A stretch of DNA of 63,322 nucleotides from an uncultured Lachnospiraceae bacterium (lineage in GTDB: Bacteria > Bacillota > Clostridia > Lachnospirales > Lachnospiraceae): contig CANSPM010000017.1 of NCBI GenBank assembly GCA_947648875.1, forward strand, positions 1 through 63,322, read 5' to 3'. Under the pieces are notes generated by a model. It was not told the DNA's origin and ran no database searches. It was given only the letters and a program-made list of their open reading frames with translations. Positions 17,550 to 25,462 of the stretch are shown piece after piece. Each line of letters opens with the position of its first letter. Within the stretch, counting starts at the first letter, position 1. The position numbers and the translations under genes were made by a program.

Positions 17550-18165
17550 GCTGTTTGCACACCGGACAGAGGTAAGTATCCGGCAGTTCGTCAAAAGGGA
17601 CATCCCCGTTGTATTCGTAACCGCATATACTGCATACATAGGCAGGTTCCGCCTTGGATTCCTGCTCCTCCGGAATATAGGTAGGCGCGGTCTTGGGGCT
17701 CTTACCCTTAATTACATTGTGATAATAGGCATAGGTCATGGGGTCATCCTTTTTCAGAATGTCCGCGTCCACCACTTTACCCAGAAAGACCGTATGGGTG
17801 CTGGTCTCCATTCTGTCCACCACCTCACACACAATATAGGCGCAGGCATCCGGAATCACCGGCATATGTCCCCGGATTTCCGGCTTTACCTCATCAAACT
17901 TATCGCAGTCCCGCCCACTTTTAAATCCGAAAATACCGATGGTGGCGGGATCGGAATGTTCGCCTAATATGGATAAGGCAAATCTGCCCAGTTTCTGGAT
18001 ACACTCGTTGGTATAATTGTCATGGTTGACACTCACTGCTATAGTGGCGGGCTCTGAGGTAATCTGCATGGCGCTGTTGGCCGTACAGCCCGTAGCCCTC
18101 CCCTCATCCCAGGTACTCACTACATACACTCCGTAAGATAATTGTCTGAATGCGTTTTTGTTCAT
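17524..18165 (-). CDS. Flavin reductase-rubredoxin fusion protein
   Basis: A 213-residue protein. Residues 1 to about 155 form an FMN-binding flavin reductase-like domain ('[20 protein letters not shown]', '[13 protein letters not shown]', 'FALSILGEH'). The last 40 residues are a rubredoxin module with paired CxxC knuckles ('[13 protein letters not shown]' and 'YLCPVCKQP') that bind one iron. Such fusions are found in anaerobes, where they are thought to pass electrons to oxygen- or peroxide-detoxifying partners; the exact donor and acceptor are not evident. The gene end overlaps the end of tadA by 26 bases. A leader hairpin lies about 70 bases upstream. Confidence 0.9.
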   Translation of the reverse strand: MNKNAFRQLSYGVYVVSTWDEGRATGCTANSAMQITSEPATIAVSVNHDNYTNECIQKLGRFALSILGEHSDPATIGIFGFKSGRDCDKFDEVKPEIRGHMPVIPDACAYIVCEVVDRMETSTHTVFLGKVVDADILKKDDPMTYAYYHNVIKGKSPKTAPTYIPEEQESKAEPAYVCSICGYEYNGDVPFDELPDTYLCPVCKQPKSVFQKK

Positions 18166-18231
18166 ATTTTCCCCTTTCCTGCATATCCCGGGGGCAGTCT
18201 GCTGTCCTCAGGTTTCTGCCTCATTATGTAC

Positions 18232-18276
18232 TGGGATGTGGAATTTAAGCATTGTCCTTCTTGTACACACATCCCA
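18232..18276 (-). promoter_or_regulatory. Leader hairpin upstream of the flavin reductase gene
   Basis: TGGGATGTG (18232-18240) and CACATCCCA (18268-18276) form a perfect nine-pair stem with a 27-base loop, about 70 bases ahead of the flavin reductase start. No T-run follows on the minus strand. Function is unknown, and chance is possible. From 18277 to 18488 I see nothing further. Confidence 0.3.
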
Positions 18277-18488
18277 ACACAGCTTGTCACTAACTTATTA
18301 TTCTCCGTAATGCAAAATATATTCCCGGAAGACGTACATACAGTATATATAATTCACAGAGCAATTGCAAGTGTCCATCCGTCAAAAAATCAACTCTGTT
18401 CTCCATTTTGAAACGCGTCGCTTCTCACTCCGTAAATGCCGTGGCCTGCGCCGGGACGGACGAAGGCCGCTGATCACATATATTTTTC

Positions 18489-18517
18489 TTGACAAACCAC
18501 TAATAAAACGGTACACT
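18489..18517 (+). promoter_or_regulatory. Promoter of the SRP RNA gene
   Basis: A perfect TTGACA (18489-18494) is followed after 17 bases by TACACT (18512-18517). The predicted start, about 18524, coincides with the 5' strand of the RNA's terminal helix. Confidence 0.75.
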
Positions 18518-18523
18518 ATAGAA

Positions 18524-18692
18524 GCCGTATATCGTGGGAGCACTGTTAAGCAGGTGTTGAAGTCTGGTCTCACGCAATGGGAATCTACGAACCGTGTCAG
18601 GTTGGGAACAAAGCAGCACTAAGTAGAACCTCCTATGTGCCGTGAGGGTGCCGGGCGGAGCCTGTGCAGCAGCCTGCGGTATGCGGTCTTGT
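18524..18692 (+). ncRNA. ffs: Signal recognition particle RNA (4.5S/scRNA type)
   Basis: This is the RNA scaffold for Ffh in co-translational membrane targeting. The apical domain is diagnostic: 'CGAACCGTGTCAGGTTGGGA' leads into AACAAAGCAGCA, the symmetric and asymmetric loop region with a GGGAA tetraloop-type cap, then 'GTAGAACCTCCTATGTGCCG'. 'ACGCAATGGGAATCTACGAA' parallels 'GCGCAACGGGAATTCATGAA' of the Bacillus scRNA. The 5' end GCCGTAT pairs with ATGCGGT near 18681-18687, closing the molecule at roughly 165 bases, without a Bacillus-length Alu domain. The 3' end is approximate and no clean terminator was identified. Only Rfam-type covariance scoring would fix the ends. Confidence 0.88.
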
Positions 18693-18777
18693 TATCCGGG
18701 CTTTTATCGCTGGCACAGACCGTTCCGGCCCGTTATCAGCACCCGTCTCTTCCGGCGGCGAAAGGAGCGCTTCGGCA

Positions 18778-19836
18778 ATGTCTGGTTGTCATTCCACTCA
18801 GTCTTATAACGACATACTACAGTTGTACGCTTTCTGCGCCCTCTGTCCCCGGCGCTGTCATGTCAACAGGCTGGCAGGAGAGACCGGATTCTGTGGGCAG
18901 ACCCTGGAACTGCGTGCCGCCAGAGCTTCCCTGCACATGTGGGAAGAACCCTGTATTTCCGGGGCCACAGGTTCCGGCACTGTCTTTTTCAGCGGTTGTA
19001 ACCTGCGCTGTATTTACTGTCAGAATTACGATATTGCCCTTGGGCAGACCGGCAGGAATATTTCTTCGGACCGCCTGGTGAAAATATTTTTGAATCTGCA
19101 GCAGAAAGGAGCCGCCAATATCAATCTGGTGACTCCCACACATTTTTTGCCCACCATCGCCTGGGCCCTGGAACAGGCCCGTCAAGGAGGCCTGCATCTG
19201 CCGGTGGTGTACAACTGCGGCGGATATGAGTCCGTGGAGGCGCTGCAAATGCTGGACGGGCTGGTGGACATCTATCTGCCCGATTTAAAATACGTATCCG
19301 GAGAACTGAGTTCCCGGTACTCCCAAGCGGAAGATTACTTTGAAAAAGCCCGGCTGGCCCTGGATGAGATGTTTCGCCAGGTGGGAACGCCGAAGTTTCA
19401 TATTCCCGCCGCAGGCAACGCTTCGGCCGTTTTGCCTCTCGTTTCCGACAATGCGCCTGGGAAGCGCCACGCTTCGGCTGTTCAGCCTCACATAGACAGT
19501 GGTATTGCCGCTGTCTATCCGCCAAGTACGCCCCTGCTGCGCCGGGGAATGATTGTTCGTCACCTGGTTCTGCCCGGCCATGTGGGAGACAGTAAGAAAG
19601 TCCTGCATTACCTCCGGGACACCTTTGGAAACGACATATATGTCAGTGTCATGTGCCAGTACACTCCCCTGTGCCACGTGGCCGATCTCCCGGAACTGAA
19701 CCGCCGGGTTACTCCCGCCGAGTATCAGCGCGTGACGGATTATTGCCTGCGTATGGGTATGGAAAATGTATATATCCAGGAGGGGGATGTGGCCCAGGAG
19801 AGCTTTATTCCCCCCTTTGACCTGTCGGGACTGTAG
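18778..19836 (+). CDS. Radical-SAM protein, PflA-like family with Cys-rich N-terminus
   Basis: A 352-residue protein. The start at 18778 follows GGAG by ten bases; a longer reading begins inside the SRP RNA and is rejected. The N-terminal 'CALCPRRCHVNR' and a later GFC form the cysteine-rich segment of this family, and 'CNLRCIYCQNYD' holds the radical-SAM cysteines. 'LVTPTHFLP', 'VVYNCGGYES' and 'VDIYLPDLKY' are the expected later motifs. Family members are annotated as putative pyruvate formate-lyase activating enzymes, but the target is unknown. About 40 residues between 'VGTPKFHIP' and 'LLRRGMIVRHLVLPGH' look inserted and contain a DNA repeat (19418-19518). Confidence 0.85.
   Translation: MSGCHSTQSYNDILQLYAFCALCPRRCHVNRLAGETGFCGQTLELRAARASLHMWEEPCISGATGSGTVFFSGCNLRCIYCQNYDIALGQTGRNISSDRLVKIFLNLQQKGAANINLVTPTHFLPTIAWALEQARQGGLHLPVVYNCGGYESVEALQMLDGLVDIYLPDLKYVSGELSSRYSQAEDYFEKARLALDEMFRQVGTPKFHIPAAGNASAVLPLVSDNAPGKRHASAVQPHIDSGIAAVYPPSTPLLRRGMIVRHLVLPGHVGDSKKVLHYLRDTFGNDIYVSVMCQYTPLCHVADLPELNRRVTPAEYQRVTDYCLRMGMENVYIQEGDVAQESFIPPFDLSGL
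19418..19518. repeat. Direct repeats plus hairpin inserted within a coding gene
   Basis: Two copies of a 21-base unit, ACGCTTCGGC(C/T)GTT(TT/CA)GCCTC, lie at 19418-19438 and 19469-19489, 51 bases apart, so the reading frame is kept. Directly after is a hairpin: ATAGACAGTGG (19492-19502) pairs with CCGCTGTCTAT (19508-19518) around a five-base loop. Each repeat is itself a weak hairpin. The region encodes 'NASAV' and 'HASAV' and interrupts a conserved part of the radical-SAM protein. It resembles a small palindromic mobile repeat that has entered a gene in frame. Confidence 0.65.
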
Positions 19837-19859
19837 ATGTGCTGTTTCTGCCCTGCCCA

Positions 19860-21419
19860 CTATAGTTCCACTTTGATCATATAGTACCCGAAATCTCCTT
19901 CCCTCGCAGGCTCCCGCTTACATTCAAAGCTGCCGAATCCGTACATAATAGCTACCTGCTTTTCCTTCTCATAAAAATTGCCAGGCACCCCTATGTAGTA
20001 TTGCTTTCCGTTTCTCTGCGGCACCTGTGTCAGAATAAGATGCTCATAGTTAAAATACCCATGAAGCAGGAAACTGTTCTGCGCCAGGCGATAGGAATTG
20101 GAATGCAGAATTACAAAGTCCTCCGGTCGGAGGGAAAGATACTCCCTCTCATCCTGAAATGGCCGTGTATGCGGATAAATTTTCCACAGCTGCTGCCACT
20201 TATCCTCACTTATGGTATCCAGCTGCGGCGCCAGAGACTTCCGATTGCTCTCCTGACCGGCGCCGATTTCGTCTGCTCTTTTTGCCGATGCCGCCGAAGC
20301 GTCCGCCCGGCGAAGCCCGGCCCCTTCCAGTGCAAGGACATTTTCTGCCTCCTTTTTACCGCCGGACCCGCTTTGACTTTCGTTTTTGCGCCTGTCTTCT
20401 GCTCCGCTTTTGCTCTCGATCCCACTTTTACTTGCGGCTTCGCTTTTGTCTCCTCTTCCGCTTTTATTGTCAGACGCCCTTTCGCTTTCGTTCTCCCTTC
20501 TACCACGGATCCCGCTTTCGCTGCCAGGCCCGCTTTTACTCCGGGCCTCCCTTTCGGTCTCCATCTCGCCTCCGTTGTCAATTTCACTTTTGCTTCCGGC
20601 CTCGCTTTTATTCGCGGTATCGCTTTTACTACTGATCTCACTATTATATCCGGTCCCGTTTTTTTGTCTGGTCTCATGGGGGCGTTTATCCTCCACCGAT
20701 CTCTGTACGTTGGTCTTTACAAAATCCGCCGCTACATCGCCATTTGCCTTTATGCCCTCCAGCTCCCTTGGCCCTGCCTCACGCGGCTCCCCCATATGCC
20801 TGGTCAGGCTTCCTGTGCCGCTTTCCGCCGCCACCAGTACCCCGGGGGCAGATGTAACAGTCTGCGCTCCGCCTTCTCTCCCGGATCCCTCAAAAGCAAG
20901 TTCCTCGCTTGGCGTTGTATTCTGCCCCGTGCCACTCTCTCCAGGACTCTGTATCCCGCTTCCCGGGGTCTCGCCCAGGCTGTAGGACCGCTTTGCTGTC
21001 ACCCCTGCCTGCCCTGCCGCCTCCTCGGTCTGCCGCAATCCCATCATCCGGGGCACAGTCTCTCGCCAGACACAACACAGACTCCTTCTGGAAGATAGCT
21101 GCACCTGTACCCTTTCCAACTGTCCATAGCACATCCCATTGCCGAGGATAAGGGCCTCGCCCTCATTCTCGGCGTCTTTTATTTCCCACCAAAGGCTGCC
21201 GCTTCCCTGTCTGATTTGTACAACCCCAATGCTTCTCTCCGCGCCTGCCCCCTCCAGCACCACTTCGGAGGCCACATCATCTGTCTCGTACAGTCCCTTA
21301 ATCTGCATTTCCAGCAGCAACCGTTTCCCTGTCACCGTCATCTTGACATATCCGCAATTGCGCTGTTTTTCCCCGTTTTCCAGATAATCTATATAGCGGA
21401 TCTGCTTATCATAATACAT
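19860..21419 (-). CDS. DUF6128-like protein with long Lys/Ser/Glu repeat linker
   Basis: A 519-residue protein. The start at 21419 is set by GAGGGGG six bases upstream and gives 'MYYDKQIRYIDYLENGEKQR', a typical opening of the DUF6128 family of Lachnospiraceae. Residues 1 to about 120 form the N-terminal beta-rich domain. About 120-370 is low complexity, with many variants of K-S-E, K-S-G and E-S-G units that suggest repeat expansion. The last 120 residues form a second conserved domain ('WQQLWKIYPHTRPFQDEREY', 'YYIGVPGNFYEKEKQVAIMY'). No membrane segment is seen, and function is unknown. It is convergent with the radical-SAM gene, with a 23-base gap. Confidence 0.75.
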   Translation of the reverse strand: MYYDKQIRYIDYLENGEKQRNCGYVKMTVTGKRLLLEMQIKGLYETDDVASEVVLEGAGAERSIGVVQIRQGSGSLWWEIKDAENEGEALILGNGMCYGQLERVQVQLSSRRSLCCVWRETVPRMMGLRQTEEAAGQAGVTAKRSYSLGETPGSGIQSPGESGTGQNTTPSEELAFEGSGREGGAQTVTSAPGVLVAAESGTGSLTRHMGEPREAGPRELEGIKANGDVAADFVKTNVQRSVEDKRPHETRQKNGTGYNSEISSKSDTANKSEAGSKSEIDNGGEMETEREARSKSGPGSESGIRGRRENESERASDNKSGRGDKSEAASKSGIESKSGAEDRRKNESQSGSGGKKEAENVLALEGAGLRRADASAASAKRADEIGAGQESNRKSLAPQLDTISEDKWQQLWKIYPHTRPFQDEREYLSLRPEDFVILHSNSYRLAQNSFLLHGYFNYEHLILTQVPQRNGKQYYIGVPGNFYEKEKQVAIMYGFGSFECKREPAREGDFGYYMIKVEL

Positions 21420-21593
21420 AAAAATCCCCCTCAATACACTTTTTATTTTCTCTACTATAAGTGTATTAAGGGGTTGTCCGTTTTATTCCTGCCTGTTTTA
21501 AGTTTCAACCGCTCCCCCTGGCGCTGGGGCGGGACCGAACCGATACTCCGTTTCCGCCGCCGAAACCAGGCGGCTTTCCGGAAGCAGGCTGTC

Positions 21594-22682
21594 TTAGTAC
21601 TCTAAAGAATCCAGATATTTCATATAATTTACCACCATCAGCGCAATCTTGAAGGTCAGCGCGTCGTCAAAATTGCGCAAATCCAGCCCCGTGCTCTTCT
21701 GAATCTTTTCAATCCGGTACACCAGCGTATTGCGGTGTACGAACAACTGGCGGGAAGTCTCCGATACATTCAGGTTGTTATCAAAAAACTTATTGATTGT
21801 GGTCAATGTCTCCTCGTCCAGATCGATGGGTAAATTCTCCCCAAATATCTCTTCTATAAAAATCCTGCACAGATTCACAGGCAGCTGATAGATCAACCTG
21901 CCGATCCCCAGCGTACTATACGCCACCACATTGCGCTCCGCATAAAAGATCTTGCCCACATCCAGCGCCAGCTTGGCCTCTTTGTAGGATTTGGACACAT
22001 CTTTCAGCTCCTGTACCACTGTGCCGAAAGACACCCGCACATTCAGCATGGCCTCCGCGTTCATCATGGCCACAATGGTATGCGCCACATCGCACAGATT
22101 TTCGTAAGTGACTGTGGGGTCTACCATCTTAATCAAAATTACATTGGTCTCGTCAACCGCTGTAATATAGTCTCCCCCTTGGGAGGAAAACATCCCCTTT
22201 AACAGTTCTGTTACAATACTGTCTTTCTCCAGCCTGGTTTCGATCAGGAACACAGCCCTGGGAGCCGCCACCTCCACATGTAGCTTCTTGGCCCTGTTAT
22301 AGATATCCACCAGCAGGAGATTATCCAGCAGCAGATTCTGAAAAAAGTTGTTTCGATCAAATCTCTCCTTATACGCAATTGTCAGGTTCTGGATCTGGCA
22401 TACAGCAATCTTGCCCACCATGTACACATCGTCTCCGCTTCCACTGGCCACCAATACATAGAGCAGTTCCCCCTCATCTAAAATCTTAAGCAGATGATGC
22501 GGACCGATAACCTGGCTGTCAGCCGGTGAAGCTGCAAAGCCGCTGATCAGAACCCCCTGTATTTCCTGCATGTCAGTAGTCGCCGCGATCACTGTGGCGG
22601 AAGGGTCATACACACACAGATCCACCTTGGTGATTGTCTTTAACTCGTCTATACTTGTCTGAATGATCTGACTTGATATCAT
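21594..22682 (-). CDS. CdaR/PucR-type transcriptional regulator
   Basis: A 362-residue protein. An N-terminal sugar-diacid-recognition-like sensor domain (about residues 1-130; 'VDLCVYDPSATVIAAT') is followed by a GGDEF-like linker domain (about 140-280; 'VRVSFGTVVQELKDVSKSYK'). The C-terminus is a PucR-family helix-turn-helix ('FFDNNLNVSETSRQLFVHRN' then TLVYRIEKIQ, about 300-340). Such regulators usually sense sugar acids or related metabolites. It sits downstream of the MsmX/UgpC-type ATPase gene, separated by a strong terminator, so the two may be linked functionally but are transcribed apart. The ligand is unknown. Confidence 0.85.
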   Translation of the reverse strand: MISSQIIQTSIDELKTITKVDLCVYDPSATVIAATTDMQEIQGVLISGFAASPADSQVIGPHHLLKILDEGELLYVLVASGSGDDVYMVGKIAVCQIQNLTIAYKERFDRNNFFQNLLLDNLLLVDIYNRAKKLHVEVAAPRAVFLIETRLEKDSIVTELLKGMFSSQGGDYITAVDETNVILIKMVDPTVTYENLCDVAHTIVAMMNAEAMLNVRVSFGTVVQELKDVSKSYKEAKLALDVGKIFYAERNVVAYSTLGIGRLIYQLPVNLCRIFIEEIFGENLPIDLDEETLTTINKFFDNNLNVSETSRQLFVHRNTLVYRIEKIQKSTGLDLRNFDDALTFKIALMVVNYMKYLDSLEY

Positions 22683-22792
22683 AACTCCTCCTAATATACC
22701 TTATAGAAAGTATGCACTTTGCTCCCTGCAATCGAAAGTCACTGTGTTAGGGCACAGTACCCAAGTCCTCTGCAATGCCGATGACACTATAG

Positions 22793-22821
22793 AAAAAGAG
22801 GTGCTGGAAACCAGCACCTCT
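22793..22821 (-). terminator. Strong rho-independent terminator after the MsmX/UgpC-type gene
   Basis: AGAGGTGCTGG and CCAGCACCTCT (22797-22807 and 22811-22821) form a perfect 11-pair stem with a three-base loop. On the minus strand it is followed by a T-run, 14 bases after the ATPase stop. Confidence 0.92.
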
Positions 22822-22834
22822 CTGGACAATCTTA

Positions 22835-23947
22835 CTAATTGGTAATGATCTGCTCGGTCTCTTTGTCAAATACATGGATCTTCTCAACATCCAGAGCGAA
22901 CTTCACAGCATCGCCAGGTCTTGCAGTTGTACGAGAATCTACTCTTGCAGTCATCGGGAAGGTATCCAGATCAAAGTACAAGTAAACCTCTGCACCCAGC
23001 AACTCATAAACCTTAACGGTAGACTCGAATACGCTGTCAGGAGATGACTTGATAAACGCCTCGGAATCATATACATCCTCGGGACGGATACCAAAAGTAA
23101 CAACCTTTCCGTCATAACCGCCGTCAATAATCTTCTTGGACTTATCGGCAGGCAGGGGAACACTGTGGCCCGCGATCTCCAGGTTCGCAACATTGCCGGT
23201 AACCTTGATGGTCGCGTCCAGGAAATTCATCTGAGGAGAACCCATGAATCCTGCCACAAACAGGTTCTGGGGTTTCTGATACAGATTCTGAGGAGTATCC
23301 ACCTGCTGGATGACACCGTCCTTCATAACAACGATTCTGGTACCCAGCGTCATAGCCTCGGTCTGGTCATGTGTAACGTAGATGATGGTGGTGCCCAGTC
23401 TCTGATGCAGCTTGGCAATCTCAATTCTCATCTGCACACGCAGCTTTGCGTCCAAGTTGGACAGAGGCTCATCCATCAGGAATACCTTGGGGTTACGCAC
23501 GATAGCACGTCCCATAGCCACACGCTGTCTCTGACCACCGGACAGAGCCTTCGGCTTACGATCCAACAGCTTCTCCAGATCCAGAATCTTGGCTGCTTCC
23601 TTAACCATCTTGTCGATCTGATCCTTGGGAACCTTTCTCAACTTCAGACCAAATGCCATATTATCATATACAGACATATGAGGATACAGAGCGTAGTTCT
23701 GGAATACCATGGCGATATCCCTGTCCTTGGGCTCCACATCATTAACTACTCTGTCGCCAATCTTTAACTCGCCGGAGGAAATATCTTCCAGACCCGCAAT
23801 CATACGAAGAGTGGTGGACTTACCGCAACCGGAGGGACCTACGAAGATAATGAACTCCTGATCTGCTATCTCAAGGTTAAAATTCTTAACTGCCTCAAAA
23901 CCGTTCGGATATACCTTGCAGATATTCTTTAAAGATAAACTAGCCAT
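22835..23947 (-). CDS. Sugar ABC transporter ATP-binding protein, MsmX/UgpC type
   Basis: A 370-residue ATPase of the MalK/UgpC/MsmX group. Walker A is 'GPSGCGKST' (about residues 38-46), the Q-loop is 'VFQNYALYPH', the signature is 'LSGGQRQRVAMGRA' (about 135-148), and Walker B is 'VFLMDEPLSNLD'. 'YVTHDQTEAM' is the H-loop. The C-terminal TOBE/regulatory part spans about 240-370. No permease or binding-protein genes are adjacent, so this is an orphan energiser. In Firmicutes such proteins commonly power several sugar importers. Codon choice is restricted (many favoured codons), suggesting high expression. It is monocistronic, with its own terminator. Confidence 0.93.
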   Translation of the reverse strand: MASLSLKNICKVYPNGFEAVKNFNLEIADQEFIIFVGPSGCGKSTTLRMIAGLEDISSGELKIGDRVVNDVEPKDRDIAMVFQNYALYPHMSVYDNMAFGLKLRKVPKDQIDKMVKEAAKILDLEKLLDRKPKALSGGQRQRVAMGRAIVRNPKVFLMDEPLSNLDAKLRVQMRIEIAKLHQRLGTTIIYVTHDQTEAMTLGTRIVVMKDGVIQQVDTPQNLYQKPQNLFVAGFMGSPQMNFLDATIKVTGNVANLEIAGHSVPLPADKSKKIIDGGYDGKVVTFGIRPEDVYDSEAFIKSSPDSVFESTVKVYELLGAEVYLYFDLDTFPMTARVDSRTTARPGDAVKFALDVEKIHVFDKETEQIITN

Positions 23948-24173
23948 AAAATAGCTCCTTTCATAATAGAAAATTATTTTTCTGTTGGTGCAGCGATATG
24001 TATCACCACAACTCTTAACTAAGTATAACTAAATCCATGATGAAATTCTATGCCACTATTCCACAAAGATTTCGTCCCCGATTGTGTGAATTGCTCACAA
24101 ATCCGCATGTTTTACAGTTTCACCGTCATTTTCCACAAAAGTCATTTTCTTTATTGGACATAATCCACAGTTT

Positions 24174-24890
24174 TTAACCGATGTTTTTTTCCTCCAGCGT
24201 GGTATCCAGTTTATCGTGGAAAATCTTCTCTCCGTCGTCCTCCTGCTCCGCCTCTCCTCCGACGCCATTGGCCTCATTGATCCGGGCCTCCAGTTTCAGG
24301 AAGAATTTGTTGTACATCTTGGCGGACAAAAACGCGGGTACCGTCATGCCGAAAAGCATCACCAGCGGAAACACATTGGGCGCAAATATCACAAGCGCCA
24401 TGGGCAGAAGATACAGCACCAGCATCACCACACTCTTGGGTGCCTGCAGGATGCTCATTGCCAGCGCGTTCTTAATGGTGCGGAATATGGGGTTGGCAAA
24501 CTTGGCCTGCGCCGGGAATACAAACAACAGCGTAAAGGTGGCAAAAATGGCAATGGCACCCAGAATCGCCCGGAATACCACATGAAATTCCGTCTCGGAC
24601 GTACTCATAATGTAGAAATCCCCGCCAAGAATCAGACCGATGACCAGCATGATCAGCCAGATGGCTGTGGACTGCCAGAAATTCTCCTTAAACGCTTTAA
24701 AATACCCCTTTACTATATAGCACTCCTCATCCCGCACAATCTTCAACACCTGATAGTGCATGGCCGTGAGAGCCGCGCCGGTGGTGATCAGCGGAATCAT
24801 GCAGAGAATAGTCAGCAGATTCAGGATCATCAGATCCGCCACCTTGTTCATGATCTGCATAAAGGGGCTGTCAATGTTTAAAAATTTCAT
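24174..24890 (-). CDS. DUF624 (YesL-like) membrane protein
   Basis: A 238-residue protein with about five membrane segments. It begins 'MKFLNIDSPFMQIMNKVADL', followed by 'LNLLTILCMIPLITTGAALT', the typical N-terminus of the DUF624/YesL family. Members are often encoded with carbohydrate ABC transporters and are of unknown function. The acidic C-terminal tail (about 205-238) is cytoplasmic. It lies about 225 bases from the start of the orphan sugar ATPase gene, which it precedes in the direction of transcription. That neighbourhood agrees with the carbohydrate link, though co-transcription is not shown. Confidence 0.85.
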   Translation of the reverse strand: MKFLNIDSPFMQIMNKVADLMILNLLTILCMIPLITTGAALTAMHYQVLKIVRDEECYIVKGYFKAFKENFWQSTAIWLIMLVIGLILGGDFYIMSTSETEFHVVFRAILGAIAIFATFTLLFVFPAQAKFANPIFRTIKNALAMSILQAPKSVVMLVLYLLPMALVIFAPNVFPLVMLFGMTVPAFLSAKMYNKFFLKLEARINEANGVGGEAEQEDDGEKIFHDKLDTTLEEKNIG

Positions 24891-24940
24891 TCTTTTGTTT
24901 CCTTTCTGTTATATGTTCCGTCGCTATATGACTATCATGC

Positions 24941-25420
24941 CTAAAAATATTTCTCCATGGAGGTCACACGGATACCGGAGATCTGTTCCTCCGGTCTTAT
25001 GGCATAAAAACCCAGTTTTCTATAAAAGTCCACCGCGTAGGGAGCGGCTGTCAGCGTCATGCTGTGCTCTCCCGCCTCCCTCTCCAGATATCGGCACAGA
25101 CTCTTCATGAGCATCCTGCCAATTCCCCGCCGGTGGTATCGCTCGTCCACGAACAGCAGAGACAGGTGGTTGCCGTTGCGCACGGAGGCCAGACCCACCA
25201 CCAGACCGCCGTCCAGGGCTACCAGCACCTGATAGCGACCGTTGATGAACAGCTTCCTGAGTGTTCCGTCATGTATGAAGGTATCAAAGTTATCGATACC
25301 CTCCTGGGAATAATCCCTCCCCTCAAATTTCAGAAAGGTCCTCCACACCATGTCCATGGCCGGCTCCCAGTCTTCCGGCAGCGCCCATCTGATTGTATAA
25401 GGGAATTGATTTGCTTCCAT
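24941..25420 (-). CDS. GNAT-family N-acetyltransferase
   Basis: A 159-residue single-domain acyltransferase of normal GNAT length. Motif A is visible as 'SLLFVDERYHRRGIGRMLMK' (about residues 88-107), with the Arg/Gln-x-x-Gly-x-Gly/Ala acetyl-CoA loop. 'VDFYRKLGFYAI' near 129-140 is the C-terminal motif B. The acceptor substrate cannot be read from sequence. It stands between DUF624 and the 2-hydroxyacid dehydrogenase on the same strand, with gaps of 50 and 42 bases. It may be co-transcribed with the upstream dehydrogenase. Confidence 0.88.
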   Translation of the reverse strand: MEANQFPYTIRWALPEDWEPAMDMVWRTFLKFEGRDYSQEGIDNFDTFIHDGTLRKLFINGRYQVLVALDGGLVVGLASVRNGNHLSLLFVDERYHRRGIGRMLMKSLCRYLEREAGEHSMTLTAAPYAVDFYRKLGFYAIRPEEQISGIRVTSMEKYF

Positions 25421-25462
25421 ATTCGTTCACCTTTCCAGCATACAGACCATGCTCCGGCCCGC

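Noticed and set aside
18664..18777. N-terminal extension of the radical-SAM gene
   Set aside because: This reading begins inside the SRP RNA and has no ribosome site, while the ATG at 18778 does.
20001..21098. Long frame antisense to the DUF6128-like gene
   Set aside because: It is produced by the low-complexity repeats of the sense gene and shows no domain.
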